Source: Saprospiraceae bacterium
Lineage (GTDB): Bacteria; Bacteroidota; Bacteroidia; Chitinophagales; Saprospiraceae
NCBI GenBank assembly: GCA_015494245.1
Contig: WGBN01000189.1
Coordinates: 1-5,358, forward strand
DNA length: 5,358 nucleotides
Direction: 5' to 3'
How positions within the stretch are numbered: position 1 is the stretch's first letter; each line of letters starts with the position of its first letter. Below the pieces are notes generated by a model. The model did not search any database. It was given only the letters and a program-made list of their open reading frames with translations, and was not told the origin of the DNA. Of this stretch, positions 5,302-5,358 are shown piece by piece. A program made the position numbers and the translations under genes.

Positions 5302-5358
5302 CTAATTGGAGTGTCGCGCCTTCTTGCTTAAGTCGGGGTTGAAGACCAGGGCAAACTG
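5302..5358 (-). CDS. Possible 3' end of an upstream gene (18 codons visible)
   Basis: From the right edge, one minus-strand frame reads QFALVFNPDLSKKARHSN and stops at TAG 5302-5304, 28 bases before nhaB. Its third codon positions are mostly G or C, similar to the start of nhaB. A competing frame stays open to TAA at 5285-5287 (ending LQLDKLPT) but has fewer G/C third positions. Either would place a same-strand gene just upstream of nhaB. The family cannot be recognised from so little. Confidence 0.3.
   Translation of the reverse strand, partial: QFALVFNPDLSKKARHSN

Overview
The window looks like chromosomal DNA from a member of the Bacteroidota. Three independent signals say so. The 627-residue secreted protein ends in a type A Por/T9SS sorting domain, which is known only from this phylum. 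Two genes are preceded by the Bacteroidota sigma-factor -7 element TAnnTTTG (TATATTTG in both cases). Shine-Dalgarno sequences are mostly absent. The mixture of a Type IX secreted protein with a sodium/proton antiporter suggests a marine, saline or alkaline relative (for example a saprospirian or cytophagian lineage), but the exact taxon cannot be read from the sequence.

Every gene I can support is on the minus strand, so transcription runs from high to low coordinates. From right to left: a doubtful 3' end of an upstream gene (5302-5358); nhaB, a Na+/H+ antiporter (3804-5273), closed by a strong intrinsic terminator (3701-3740); a promoter (-7 at 3690-3697) and the secreted parallel beta-helix protein with a Calx-beta-like domain and T9SS C-terminal domain (1789-3672); 36 bases on, a lipoprotein with PD40/Asp-box beta-propeller signatures (592-1752), probably in the same operon; a possible weak terminator; then a new promoter (523-554), an ArsR-family repressor (205-513) and the start of a small CxxC thioredoxin-like protein (141 to the left edge).

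The genes form three functional units. The first is ion homeostasis (nhaB). The second is a probable two-gene envelope operon: one protein sent across the outer membrane by T9SS, and one lipoprotein anchored in the envelope. Its substrate is unknown, but a carbohydrate or surface polymer is a reasonable guess from the folds. The third is a redox/metalloid-type operon under ArsR control, which runs off the left edge.

The most interesting non-coding observation is a pair of matching operator-like sequences. A 16-bp near-palindrome brackets the -7 element of the arsR promoter (519-534). A second copy, 13 of 16 bases identical, lies between arsR and the thioredoxin-like gene (160-175). The match extends to 19 of 23 bases when the 5' flank is included. 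This is a good candidate for the ArsR binding site. Other points of note are an EF-hand-like loop in a cytoplasmic segment of NhaB, and a promoter whose upstream half lies inside the terminator hairpin of the preceding gene. I see no RNA genes, insertion sequences, CRISPR arrays or phage genes, and no gene-free stretch longer than about 135 bases.
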